From Aphrophora alni (lineage: Eukaryota > Arthropoda > Insecta > Hemiptera > Aphrophoridae), in the NCBI GenBank assembly GCA_963513935.1, contig OY740769.1, forward strand, positions 104,635,762 to 104,699,761: a stretch of DNA of 64,000 nt, given 5' to 3'. The position numbers were made by a program, and so were the translations under genes. Shown here piece by piece: positions 51,201 to 63,884 of the stretch. The stretch's first letter is position 1. The number at the start of each line of letters is the position of its first letter. The notes beneath the pieces were generated by a model. It was not told the origin of the DNA and did no database searches. It was given only the letters and a program-made list of their open reading frames with translations.

Positions 51201-52196
51201 CTGTAGCCTAGTTACAAAGATGGCCAACTCCATTTTTTCAGAAATTTAGATATTGATTGTTTTTAATACAAAATAGCATGGGGAATCCAACTCTGAACAG
51301 TTCTGGTGACAAACTCGACCAAAACCATGTTAAAATTGCATTTGAAAAGTAGCCTTGGTTACATAATCGGCCTGCCCTCAATTATGTTGGTGACAGAAAC
51401 GGCCAACTCCTCCAAGCACCAATCAGATGACTTCATTCTGTCACGTGACCTGGCAAAGGCAATCTCTTCATTAATAATGTAATATTCTAGTGAGAAGCAT
51501 TGAGTTTCGCTTTAATGTTATTGTTTAATATTTTAGCGTTTTAATTAGTAATCTGAAAAGATTTATTACATCAACAGAAACAATGGAAGGAACTAATGTT
51601 AAAGAATCTCCTTTGTTCAAAGGAAGGAAGAAATTCCAAAATAATTGTAAAAGAAAGTACAAAAAAAGCCGAAATTGTAAGACTCTGCTATTACAGATAA
51701 TTTAGTTAGTTTTATTCTGTGATTATTGTTTTCCGCCAAGAAAGTTTTACTGGACAATATAACTGGTATCTTAAGACATTTTTTTTGTAATTAAAAAAAA
51801 AAATATCTGACAAGTTTTGTATTATTAAATTTATATTAATTCCATTGTTTGGGTTTTTTTAGTTAATCTGGCAAAATGTAGTACAGGATTAACCCTGATA
51901 CATTACTAAATTTTATTACTGACTATCAACTCATCACCAGCAACAGTTTTGGTGACAAAAACGGCCATCTCCACATGTTAGTTACAAACGCGGCCAACTC
52001 CATATTTCAATGTTAAATATCTCTTTTACCTTAGTAAGTAGAAAAAAAAAAAAATTTCACAATGTTCTGTATGTAATTGCTAACCAAGAAAAAAAAATTT
52101 AACAATACAACTTGTGGGGAAGTAGTTTAAACAGTTTTTCGCCTTTCCTGAAAATTTTGCTAAATGGAGTTGGCCATCTCTGTAACCAGGCTACAG
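51201..52196. mobile_element. 1-kb element with 'GGCCAACTCC' terminal and internal repeats
   Basis: Terminal inverted repeats of about 36 bp, CTGTAGCCTAGTTACAAAGA at the left and the complement of CTGTAGCCTGGTTACAGAGA at the right, both running into TGGCCAACTCCATTT (two mismatches). It is flanked by AAAT on both sides. The core of the terminus (GKTACAnnnnnGGCCAACTCC) recurs inside at about 51385, 51950 and 51983, and weakly at 51305. A 40-codon basic frame starts at 51582. No transposase recognised and the superfamily is unknown. The left end is 15 bp from the start of the piggyBac frame. Confidence 0.75.
51582..51704 (+). other. small basic reading frame inside the 1-kb element
   Basis: Forty codons starting aacaATGg, encoding MEGTNVKESPLFKGRKKFQ and ending with LLLQII and TAG. 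Rich in Lys/Arg. No homology recognised; it may be chance. Confidence 0.2.
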
Positions 52197-52261
52197 AAAT
52201 ATATATATAACACACAATTACTGTGTCAGTAAAAAATATTAGCCTCATTTACTTACTTCTT

Positions 52262-52440
52262 ACTTCTTACTTCTTCTTTCAAGCTTCCGGCTTCAGGTAA
52301 TGCCGACGACTCGGTGTCCGTGGTAAACCGCAGCTGCCAATGCCCAGTACTCTTTCTTTTGCAATATAATTTTCATGGGGTTTGGAATGTCTTTTAGTGC
52401 TGCCAGAAGGGCCGTCCTGGCTGTGTATTTTTAGCCTCAT
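52262..52440 (-). other. coding-like remnant of unknown origin
   Basis: The minus strand from about 52427 reads LLAALKDIPNPMKIILQKKE then YWALAAAVYHGHRVVGIT and a stop at about 52303. The local GC content is higher than the surroundings and the composition looks protein-like. It is followed by a TACTTCTTACTTCTTAC tandem (52249-52275). Likely a fragment of a mobile element or a retrocopy; not identified. Confidence 0.35.
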
Positions 52441-52656
52441 TTAGTCCTAAAATATATTCAACTTAGTTCTACAATATATATTCACTAAACTTAGTCTTAT
52501 GTTCAATAAGTATACAAAAAAAATGACTATAATTTTATTGTGTTTATGTGAAACACCAGTCAGTGAGACCAATTATTGGCACTATGGCACTAACCGAACT
52601 ATCCAGTACGTCAGACCAGTTGTTTTTGAAAATAAGTAGGCTAATTTCACCATTTA

Positions 52657-52797
52657 CATTGTTAAGTAAATAATGAATTGTGAGAGATAAAAAACCATTT
52701 CCATTGTAAATGAGTATCTACTTGATGTAAAAACCGTAATTTTAAAGCGGGATTACCGAGATTTCAGATTTAAATAGATTGGACAACTTATCTCCAT
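52657..52797 (+). repeat. dispersed repeat (copy A of the 'attgttaagtaaataatgaa' family)
   Basis: About 140 bp closely matching 54949-55089: both contain 'gtaaatgagtatctacttga' and 'agattggacaacttatctcc'. Same orientation, small differences. Confidence 0.85.
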
Positions 52798-53948
52798 ATT
52801 ATGTTATGTGATGGAAGAAGGGGGAGGAAGGTACTGTGGAGGGGAACAGTTGTAAAAATTATAACCTATGACATCATTAGAAACCAAAAATTATTTCTGG
52901 TTTCACATACTGATGGTTTGGTTAGTGTTAAAACCAATTTTTTTAATATGGTGAAAAACCAAACAAATTTTATTATTTAATGAGTTTGTCTAATTCATTT
53001 TAAAAAGCAATGAGAGTACAAAATCTGAGGACAATCAGATAAACATTGTGACTGCTATGTTGGATATACCATAAATAAACTGACATCTATAGTATTTAAA
53101 CGAGCCTTAAAAATCTTTTCTGGGAATCTTGTTCAGTGAACATTTTATAATTGGATTATGTTCTCATCAACAGTTAGTTGTAATAGATATATTTCTAAAA
53201 TGGAAATTTACAGAACTTAAAAAATCAAACAGAGTCTTCCATGATAAATACAGAAGTTTTGTGTAATAATTTGAAACTCCAATTTAATATTAATATAATA
53301 CTCAATTAACAAGCTGAATTGATTTATTACGTTAATTTGTAAAGTTTGTTGAATTTAAAATCAGCGGGTACCGATGGTCATCGTCACGTGTTCTCCAGGT
53401 GTGGCAACACTATTATGTATAACTGTAAACGGCATTTGCTCCGAGGAACAAATATAGAAACATTCAATGTATAAATTTACATCTTACCATTGATAGTAAT
53501 TCTTATATCTAAAAAAATCACATACAATCTTACATGTGTAGTCAATTTTTTTCTGAAAAACACGTATTTATAAATTATTGTATCTTTGCTTCATCCTTAA
53601 CTATATTGTCAAATTGTAATAAAGCTGTATTTACTTTACTTTAAAAGAGTTAATTTAATTATAGTTTTATAAATAAAATAACTTACACAACTAGTTTTAT
53701 TACATCAAATGTTAGTATTCTGCGATAAAATGTTCAAACACAAAATTAACATATGGTGTCTTTCTTATTCATGAGGCATTATGCGTATTCAGTTCATTCC
53801 ACCAATCAGAATTTCTAATCTGTGCAGATCAAGAACAAATTTCAAGATCAGTTGTCCTGGTTTCTTGTGGGTGAGTGTTTCGTAGAACAGTACGTCGGTG
53901 TTGTGATAGTTTGTTGAGATAGGATATTATGTGAATTTATTTATTTTT
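52798..53948. other. intergenic region upstream of the third gene
   Basis: AT-rich to about 53340, then less so. It contains CACGTG (53385-53390), a CCAATCAG box (53802-53809) and TTCAGTTC (53788-53795) / GATCAGTTG (53846-53854), both arthropod-initiator-like. A 5' UTR could begin in this last part, but the start is not provable by eye. Confidence 0.35.
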
Positions 53949-54066
53949 ATGAAGTGGTGGTGTAGTGAAAAGTGTGCGTTATGTGGGAAAAAAACCTCAA
54001 ATATCAATAGAATGATAGTGGCGTCGTGGATCGCCCTAATGAGCTGTTTCATAACCTGTGTAAACG
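53949..54066 (+). CDS. first coding exon of an unidentified secreted or membrane protein (partial)
   Basis: The ATG at 54012 opens MIVASWIALMSCFITCVNG, a good signal peptide, cut by a GTAAGA donor at 54067 in phase 1. That phase is the commonest after signal-peptide exons of extracellular proteins. An in-frame upstream ATG at 53949 would add 21 residues (MKWWCSEKCALCGKKTSNIN then R), making the hydrophobic stretch internal. The 54012 start is more plausible for secretion. No downstream exon was recognised in the remaining 10 kb, so intron 1 is long. The gene cannot be identified from this exon. Confidence 0.5.
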
Positions 54067-54589
54067 GTAAGAATGAACCTTGTATACAAACTTAGCATGC
54101 CATTGGTGACAAACATTATTTTTTTAGTTTGTCATCTGTATTTACCTTGAGTCTTGGATTTACAATAGGCTTAAAAGTGTATTGTCTTACAAATATATAT
54201 CCGATAAACTGGTTTTTGTGTATTTTCGAAATATAGAATTTTTGGCTTCGGTACCTAGGCTAAGTCCTTTTGTATGCTTAACGCTTGGCTGGGTTTTATG
54301 TACGCTATACATTTTTATTTGCTGGTAATATTTATTTACCAATATAAATGTCGGTACGTTATCAATAATAACTGGCATAGCGTAAAATAACTAATAGTAA
54401 ACCCAAGGTACATTAAGATTTGATTCATTTTGTTCATGCAACACTTTTGCTTTTGAACTTAAGTGTTCCTAAAGCCATAGTAAGAGTAAATATTTACTGA
54501 AAATGTGATAGTTTAAGATAGTTGTGTTGTGTTCTGGTAGTTTTTGTATCAGATCAAGAGTCAAAATTGAAATTTGGGTTAATATGGAG

Positions 54590-55089
54590 GAGAGTTATCT
54601 CTTCCATTTAAGTGCGAAATCTCTGCAATTCCTCTTCAAAATTGCGGTTTCCATCATTTCGATACTTCTGAATGATGTGTTTCACTTTTTATGATTCACA
54701 ATTCATTATTTCTGTCTGAAAACAATGACTTAAATGGACTGTTTTATGGCATTTTGAGGTTATTTCAACAAATTCTTCATCAATTTTAAAGTAAAATCTA
54801 TCTAATTTTTTTTGTTCTACGCAAATAGTTTTGTTGTAAGTAGTAACATGAAGCTGTTAATGAAGTGTAGCCTACATGCGCCCCACGAGTGAATTCAATA
54901 TGGCTATACAATTGAATAGGCCTATGTTACAAATTTGTCAATTTCCATACATTGTTAAGTAAATAATGAATTGTGAGAAATAAAAAACCACTTCTATTGT
55001 AAATGAGTATCTACTTGATGGAAAAAACATTATTTTAAAGTGGGATTACCGAGATTTCACTTAAATAGATTGGACAACTTATCTCCATA
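54590..55089. repeat. dispersed repeat (copy B with extra 5' part)
   Basis: 54590-54720 ('aattcctcttcaaaattgcg', 'tttcgatactt', 'cacaattcattatttc') resembles the window end at 63885-64000. 54949-55089 resembles 52657-52797. The inner ends of the two parts ('cacaattcattattt' and 'aataatgaattgtga') are inverted with respect to each other, so the two parts may be the ends of one element. Confidence 0.7.
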
Positions 55090-56029
55090 TTTAGCCTACC
55101 TTGTTTTATTTGGTCTGGCTAGGTGACTATATATATATAATGACCTGCCCAAGCCGATTTCTCATGATTCATAAATCATAGTCATAATATTAAGCTGTTA
55201 GATGATATATATGTAATCCGGATGCGCCCTAACATACACAAACCATGTGCATACTATTTGTTAGGCATAGTTCCTACCTATTATATTTCTTATTTTCTAC
55301 TTAACTAATGTATTTTGGTACTTCAAAAGGATTTCCAACATCAAATCTAATGATTTAATCAAATCAATGATCTAATTGTTTCAAAATAAGGTATTTAGTA
55401 AACGATTTCCACAAATTTCAGGGCAAGATACAATACACAATTACCCAGATGATCTACCTCTAGAGTAGTTTATGAGGGCATGAAGCTTAGGTTATGTGAA
55501 ACTGGTTGGAAAAGTGTTGTCAAAACTTGGAATGCCAGTGAGAGGTTTATAAATCTACTCAACAAATATTTGACGTCTAGGACAGGTTAGGTTATTAGTT
55601 CTGTTGGGACATTTTACATTCACAATAGTCTATATAGTTTGTACTTATAAAAATTGAGTTATGAAACTTTAGTCATATTGGATATATAATTTAGAGGTGG
55701 GTTACATACTTCTTTTCACATACGGCTAGAAAACAACATAAAAGCACAGATTGTGTTAACACAGTATTTCTCTTTGATGCAAAATAGGCTAGGCCCTATA
55801 TATAGCCACCTAACCAAACCTGTTATTTTTTATATACAATTGATATTTTAGTGTATACACAGTTTCACTATGCTTAGACGTAGTGTGCCAAATTTTGCCT
55901 TAATTTATGACTGTTCACATGCTGTCAATATTATTTGTTTACATTTACACGTAATGCCAAATTTTGGAATCAGCAACATTTATTTCTCTGGTTCGAGAAA
56001 GTAATTGTTTGGAAAAAACAATTGAGTTT

Positions 56030-56668
56030 TTGCAGAAGAAAAAAAATTCTTCATTTTAAATAGAGTGTCGCAAAAAAAAGGCATGACATGATTTTAAAAT
56101 TCTACAAGGACCGTGATGGGAGTGCATAAACACAAAAGTGCCATGAAACAGCTATGTCCAAAATAAATTGTGGTTGCAGGACTCGCATTTATCGTAAGAA
56201 AAAATTTTTGTCTTTATTTATTGTTGGTCAAAGAATATACTACCATAGCGTTTTGTAAAAAAAGAATTATTTATAACAGTGGAAGCTATCACTAACTGAA
56301 AAAAATTATGTGAGAGAGATGTGTCTATTTCATTTGCTGCAAAACCAGGGAAAAATCGATGGGCCTGGAATGATGGTAAAAATTGACGAATCATTATTTT
56401 CAAGGAGAAAATATAACCGGGGAAGAGTTTTACTTCAACAAGTGGGTGTTTGGTGGCATTTGTAGAGAAACGAAGAAGTGTTTTACGTATGTGTTACCAG
56501 ATAGAACGAAGAAAACTCTTATTGAGACAATTAAAGCTTTTATTGCTTCTGGTTTAACAATAATATCAGACATGTGGAAATCATATTCCTGTATTCCAAA
56601 TCTAGAAGGGATGAATTTTGAACATTTGACTGTCAACCATAACGAAAACTTCGTTGATCCTGAGATTG

Positions 56669-56755
<87 letters not shown>

Positions 56756-56890
56756 GTATTGAAAGTTATTGAGCAGAGCTAAACGTCGGAATAAAGGAGA
56801 GTATCTTACAAATTTTGAATTCCTAGATTCATATTTGTGTGAATTTATGTGAAGTCATCATAATAAAGATACTGATTTGTTTTAACTAAT
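56030..56890 (+). pseudogene. Merlin (ISXO2-like DDE) transposase relic
   Basis: Decayed N-terminal part with GCRTRIYRKKKF (about 56177) and GKIDGPGMMVKIDESLFS (about 56350). Then a good frame through WVFGGICRETKKCFTYVLPD, IISDMWKSYSCIP and HLTVNHNENFVDPE up to 56670. An AC microsatellite follows, then TQSIES; one base later in another frame comes SRAKRRNKGEYLTNFEFLDS. The block order (VxIDES, ISDxWKxY, NHxxNFVDPxTGxHTQxIE) is that of Merlin/IS1595-type transposases. The first two Asp and the final Glu of the DDE set are visible. It is dead because of frameshifts and the tandem insertion. Ends not found. Confidence 0.85.
56671..56753. repeat. (AC)n microsatellite inside the Merlin frame
   Basis: About 41 AC units, in frame as (Thr-His)n, positioned exactly where the family has Thr/His-Thr-Gln. 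Confidence 0.97.
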
Positions 56891-58169
56891 ACTGAAAAAT
56901 ATAAGTGAATTTTCTCTTTCCTCCTCCATGATTATTGTTTCTACAATGTTTATATGTAGGTCTATAGCCTACTGTATAATTTTGAATTTCAATCAATTGA
57001 GGAAAAAACATGTTTTCCTGTTAAAATTTTAGTTGGTGATCACTCTATACATTAAGGTCCACTATTTATATTACACAATCATGAAAGCTACATACCTACA
57101 CATTATATTTATTCATTTGTAAATACAAAACTAAGTTAGGCCTAGATCTAAGTAATTTTTTCATTGCAATAACACTGACACCAGACACTCAGTTAATGTT
57201 AGGTTGTATGTTCAAGTAGACTGATTAATTTATTGAATCCTTTTGATTATAATCCAGACTTCACAATAAATTAACTCTCTGTAATGTTTTAAAAATCTTG
57301 ACTTAAAAAAAAATTACTTTGTGTAGAGGAGTGGTTCTGTTTAGTCGTGACTAGCTTAACTTAAACTTATGAAACTAACTCATCCAATCACAAAAAGTTA
57401 GTTTAAATTAAGAACAATTAAAAAAACAAAGAATTTTTCCTGCTTTGAATACATAGATAAAAAGTATTGTTTTTCTTTGTAGTGAAAGAACCATTTTATA
57501 ATTTGGTTTTTCGTGGTAGCCTACTACTAAGATCAGTGTCATTATTTAATGAGGCAAAATAGTTCTTATGTTATTTTTGTTGGAATCACAACATATAAGG
57601 CTATACGTGATATATTGTGAAATTAAAACAACCCTCTAAATGTGCCTTTTATATGAGTTAGTATTTAATCATACAGTAAGTTATTTAAAATAGTTTTGTT
57701 TCATTTACACCAAAGCAACATGTGCATGCTACAGATCCATTAGTATTGAAGATGCTCAACATTGCATATACTTTAGAAGATCTTGTCATCTTCCAGAAGT
57801 AACAGAAGTTGTAGGGTACATCATATCTTATAAATTTATATGCTAATAGGGCTAATATTCATATTTAATAACAAAGTCACTACTTATAGGCTACTGGTTT
57901 TTACACTCCTATTATCTCCCATAGTTATACCTTTAGTTCAAATTTTTTGTAGTAGGCTACTAGTTTTTTCATTCACAGTAGAATTGTAGTAAAGTAGTAC
58001 CTAGTAATTTTCTAGTGAACACTCCATATCAATTATTCACAACACGATTGAGTTTTCCACCAACGAGTCTTACTAGTTTTTTATAAATTTAATATTTTGG
58101 AAAGGCATCTCTACAAAATCTTTCATAAATATAATACAATAGAATCTAGAACTTGATCTTTAGATAAAG

Positions 58170-58760
58170 AGATGCATGTAAGTTAACATCTTTGACGTCT
58201 GACCTCTCAAAGGCTTTTGATTGTGTCAACCATAGTGTTTTTCTCCATGAACTTGATTATTAGTATTAGTGAAAACACAAATAGGGATTTTTGGGGATTG
58301 CACAGCTCATTTTGGAAAATCAATGCTCGAGGATTCCCCCAGAGATCAATATTGGGTCCTTTACTGCTTTTGGTGTATGTAAATGACCTGTTTTACAATA
58401 TTGGGAAGGAAAAACTGGGAATAATTTGCAATTTAAAATCTCAGCAATCTTGTAGAAATTCATTAAAATTTTTAAAAATATTTAACTCTTCCCTGTATAT
58501 ATTATATTCTGTGTCCTGCTCTTTTTTTTAGAAGTAATTATATTGGTGTCAATCAGTACAAGCAAAGGATATCCCATGAGGTAACAAAAGCTTCAACACA
58601 TAGTCTACAGATTAAAAGTGTTTGAGGGTGGGGTACAATACTCTGGTCTAAATTGTACAACAGGTTGTCAGATAACCTTACGGAAGTGTCTTGTATTGTA
58701 AAATTTTATTAAAAAAAAAACCACTTAACTTTATTCAGCAGGCATTTTACTGGATGGAAG
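58170..58760 (+). pseudogene. LINE reverse transcriptase fragment
   Basis: Plus-strand pieces in different frames: LTSDLSKAFDCVNHSVFLHE (first catalytic Asp block), then NARGFPQRSILGPLLLLVYV followed by NDLF (the G.PQGSILGPLLF.YINDL block), and near 58650 LYNRLSDNLTEVSCIVKFY (the C-terminal 'LPxxL...' block). Several stops and a deletion between blocks; the YADD block is absent. CR1/jockey-like. Confidence 0.75.
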
Positions 58761-60349
58761 AGTAGACCCTACTTTCAAATTGTGAATAGTTTAATGGTCT
58801 TTGTATGTTTATATTGTATTATATGTTTCTTTTAATTGCATTGTGTATGTGTTAGTTGTATGTGTGACAACTCAAACGTTTAGTTTTAGTTTATTAACAA
58901 AAACTTAGATTTTTGGTGCTTTTACCTTTAGAAACCTAATAGAGGATAGTTTGTGATTAACCTAACTGTAGTTTCATAATAGCCTACTCTATGTAATTTG
59001 ATTTTAAACTCCTTTCGATAAACTAAGATTGTGGGTTTAGATCTACCAATAATAAATAGGCCTATTCAACCCTTCAAGAATGTGTAACAGTGAAACTAGT
59101 AAGCTATCATTTGGTTCATCAATGTTTGAATTTAAATATTGTTTATAGAGGTTTATATGCTGAACTAGATGTTTTACAGTTTAATACCTGTAATAGTTAG
59201 CAGGTAGATTTTTAGATGGATGCCAACTAGAAGATTAGGGTGTGGGACAACAGCCCCTCCCCTTGAGTGTAAACATTCCCTTGACAAAACCCACATGGGG
59301 GTTGTGAACTTAATGATGGTTTTCTATTATCTTGGGTTAGTAGGTCCAAAATCCCTTGTTCAAGTTTTATATTTAACAATTTAAAATCTTTTTCCCCATA
59401 TCCAACTTGGACCTTTGAAGGAAGACTTAGGACATTTTTTGTATAATTGTAGGTTTATAAATTTAATTCATTTTCCAGTTGTTAATAATTTATACATATA
59501 GACCCACTGCATACTACCTGAAAATCACAATAAGTTTTTTTAAAAGTTGTATTTATACATTTTTTTCTACAATCTGAGACAACAACACTTAGCCTACTTC
59601 ACAAATGAAAATTCAAAGTTATTAATGTAAAAAATAGATAGGCGTAAATAACATATTAGAGAGACCAGTTGTGTCTTATTTTATAAATAAATTAATATAG
59701 TTGGTAAATTTATTTAATTGACTAACCGAAGCAAGGTCCTGTTTTAACTGGACTATTTCATCTATGTTCGTGTTAGGTGGTTATGGTTGAAACACTTGTA
59801 CAGTACCATTTGTTATGAAATTTAGGAATAAAGTTATTTGCAACTAGGCTGCACAAATTTTCTTAAATTTGATTTAAATGGCATCCACTCAAAACAGTTA
59901 TTATATAGTTTCAAGGTATGGATACAGTTACTTAGAATAGGAAGTTTGTAACTAACTGACATTTTGTAAATGTATTAAAACATAACATATTCGAATAAAT
60001 TATTATTTAAATAACAGTTATATATTGTTTTGTACCCCTATGATTTCCTCTAAAACTTTATATAACCTCTATTTCATGTAACTTTTATATATATATATGT
60101 GAATTGGGTAAAATATAAACAGTAGTTGAATCGTTTACGCTTCCAAGAATTACCCATGAATATTCGATGGAATTCTTACTTATGCATTGTATGTTATTAT
60201 TTTCATGAAAAATACTGTAGGCCTACCTAAAGAATTATTTTTCTTTGAAAGAAAATAGTCAATTACTAAAACTAATTTTAAAAATTGTTTCTATTTAATG
60301 AGTGTGCATTCTAGAAATGGTATGGTGGAATGTAGCCAGATTTACACCT

Positions 60350-60500
60350 TCTATCAGGTCTCTATCAACTCTTGATATTTCCCGATCCTAATGCTATTAG
60401 AGTATTCAAGGGCTAGAGGTCTTCATTATATTTTCTTTTATTCCTTTTTTTTAATAGATTATGATGACCGAGAGGTTTTTGCCTTCAAATAAAACTAAAA
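60350..60500 (-). repeat. dispersed repeat, copy 2
   Basis: Inverted relative of 29510-29690. On the minus strand it reads 'aatactctaatagcattagg' and 'gagacctgatag', and 'tttgaaggcaaaaacctctc' at the other end. Confidence 0.6.
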
Positions 60501-63500
60501 AACCTACCTCGAATGTATAGTTTATGAGTTTTATAACTAAAGCATTTTTGCAAATTACCAGTATGTGCCTTTGGCATTTAGATACACTGTGATTATGTGA
60601 GTATGGCCATCTGGACTCTCAGAAAAACACTATGAACTTTTATAAAAATAAAATTGCCTACATATGCCAAAGAGGGAGTATTCAAAGCTGCAAAAATAAG
60701 GAAATAGGTTGAATTTTAGATTTATACAAAATATTTCTAACTACAGTATAGCCTACTTTTTTCAGTGTAGTTTGGTTTTGACTAATCTGTTCATCCCCAA
60801 TGTTTAAGCTCTAACCTAGATTAGCATTTCTGTGTAAATCCCAGATGTAACCGAGGGGTTAAAGACAAATGATCTAGTAGTGAAATTCCTCTAACTCAGG
60901 CTCATCTTGTTTTTTCTGCAATGATGATTTCCCTTTTACCTTAAAGTAAAGAGAATAAATCAAAACCAACAAAAACCTAGTCTGAATCATGAAATAAATA
61001 TAATATTTTATTGACATTTGTTTAATGCTTTTCTATGAGTGCCATTGTGAATATAGAGTAGGCTAGGCTATATGATTTCTGATTGAGTAGGCCTATCATA
61101 TATATAGAAAACAATTAATCCTAAATATTTTATTTTGTTTACTTGCTCCATGATCATAGCCTACATTGACCAATATTGAACCCTATATTCAAAGTTAGAA
61201 TATAAATATAGGTACATTAGTTGCTATTTATTAAATCTTTTCATGGCTATGATCTCATGTCCTTAGTTAGTAAAATATTGTAGGCTACCATGTAATATAA
61301 CTTATATATTTAACTAATATACATAGTTACTTCTATATTCTAAATTTTTAAAGTAGCTTTTTTGTTGGATGCAACCTGTTAAATTTATTAAACAGTTGGA
61401 ATCAGAAACTCAAGGTCATCTTCCATTTAAATTTAAACTTCTTTAGTAATTCAAAGATATAAAACATTATGTTGAAGGTAAATAGACCAAGTACATGTAC
61501 ACTTTTTTTAAAAATACTGGGTAAAATATACTGTATAATTTTTTGAATCGTTTTCTTTTTGAAAAACTGTTTATTTAAAGAAATTATAGAAATAAGTCAG
61601 TTGTTTTTCATCACAATATCTATTTCTGTTGAAGCCTCTGTAGGTATGACATCAGGTGACTTAAAATAATATATAAGATATAAAGTAACCTATAAGAGTT
61701 AAAGGAATAGGCTAATAATCTTCCTATGCATTCTGAAAATATACGTCAGATTTCTTATTTCTCTCTTTATAATATATTGATCAAGGGCCCAAATATTCTG
61801 CTGCCAGCTCCCCAGGGGATTGGTCTGAGGCAAAGAAATAGAGCTTTTCAAAGGCTGAGAGATTGGATTTAGTCCACGACTGTGGATACAAAGGGAAAAT
61901 AACTTCAAAGTCTTGCTGGGAGCTGAGTTTTCTGAGCATCCATTAGGGATACAAGATATGAAAAGCCTTGTCCATTGTGAAAGAGGGGGCTAAATTAATA
62001 ACAGATCTTTGATAATGTCACTGTCATAGTCATACTGTCTTATTTCAGACTCCATCCTATCTGACTTGTTTTATTTTAGTACTCTAGTAGTTTATACAAT
62101 TTGTACATTGCACTGTATTGTAGCTTAGATAGAAAGTTAATGTTCAGTACATTTATTAATTGTTTTGGGACAGTGTTTATTAAATGTAATTTTAGATGTA
62201 CCATAAGTTTTCTTAATGGTCATATTTATTATAAATTAAGAATGCATCATACAATTTGTGTCTGAATAAGACACGAGTGTAATTAAAGAATTACTAATGC
62301 AGCTAGTTTTTGGTCATTTCAAGTTAATTTAATAGGTACCTTTTGAAATTATAGTTTTGGCTTAAATTAGACTAAAAGGAGTGGAAAATTAATCTTCAGA
62401 ATCCTATATAGGTAATATGAGAAAAGTAAGTTCAATTAAAATCTGTTCAATTCGTAAAAAGTTGAAATTTGAATTTTGACGTAGTATAAGTGAAAATTTA
62501 TGTTTGGTGTCCCAAAAAATAAAGGGATTTGGAATTTGGTCAAAATCTGTATTTAATTATAAATGTTTAAGTTGACAAACTAATTTAATCTTTTGCAGAT
62601 GGTATTGCATTTGTAATATATGTGCTAATTATTTATTTGTTATATTTTGGTTTTTACTTAGCTAAAGGAACTCTGCACCAACAAAAACAAATTTTCGCAT
62701 TTATGAGATCAAATTCACATAGAATTTATAGTCCTTAACTAGACCGTGAAATAAGATATAATAGTGAAATTATTTCTCTTAGAACATTTATGTTCTTAAC
62801 ATATGCTTCAAAATCCAGACACTTTATAATTTTTAAATACATTCTTAAACCTGTGATGCCTAAGATATTTTTCTATATCAGGTGTATTTGTTGTAAGTGG
62901 AAAAAAAAATTAAATCAATTTTTATGCATGCATTACGTAATTTATATGTTTTACTTGTGCATAAAAGTTGTGCAATGATTTTAAAATGTTCTACCTTTCC
63001 TATTGAAGTAGTCTGTAATTTACAGGATAGGTTATATTAAAAGTTTAGTATTACAATACAAAATTTGTTTTGCCAAAGCTGTTTGTCCAAACATTGTAAT
63101 AAATTATGGTACTTGAATTTGAAGTATTGTCAAAAATACTTAATTACAGCATTTAATTAAATAAAGAAAATTTGATTCTCTTCTCTTTTAGCTGATTAAA
63201 CACATCTCAATTGATAATTTTATAAAAGAAATCATTTTATATTTATGTTCTGTACTTGACAATAGGAAATGTTAATCTATCACTTTAGCCTTTGTGTTAT
63301 TAAGTTGTCAATGTTTATCCTACTCTGACAGATTATAAAATAGACTCGGTGCTAAAAATGTCTAAATTGACAAAAAAAAGAAAACATTTAAATTTGTTTT
63401 GCAGTTATGAATTTTTGTTATGATTTTAAATTGTGTAATTCTATAATTTATTTATAAATGTCAAAGCACACTTTTTTAGTTGCTTTAGTAAATAATGTTA

Positions 63501-63884
63501 TGTTCTTATGACTAAATGTTATTCATATTTCATTGGTTCAGGTCAAGTTAGACTACCATCTAGAGACAGGTTGAAGGATTAATTTAGCTGTTAAACCAAT
63601 TCAAGCAATTTGCTTAAATTTGTGTCAAAATGAGTTGATATTTCTTCAAGGATTTCTGAGAGAAATGAACTTGACACACACACACAAAACTCTTTTTTAT
63701 TCTAGCCGTTTATGATAGTTAAGTTGTTCCTGTTCCAATTTCTTTACATAATAGCCCTAGGCTTATAATAGTGAAGTAAAAATGTGCTTATTAAATTGTT
63801 GTTTCTTTAGGGCTTAATACCCATCCTCTATGTCCTGCATATAAAGTAACATGTTTCCTACATTCACTGGAGAGAACTTGTCTG

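Noticed and set aside
61699..61908. 69-codon minus-strand frame in a slightly GC-richer stretch
   Set aside because: No domain, no splice-consistent partner exon, no conserved motif recognised.
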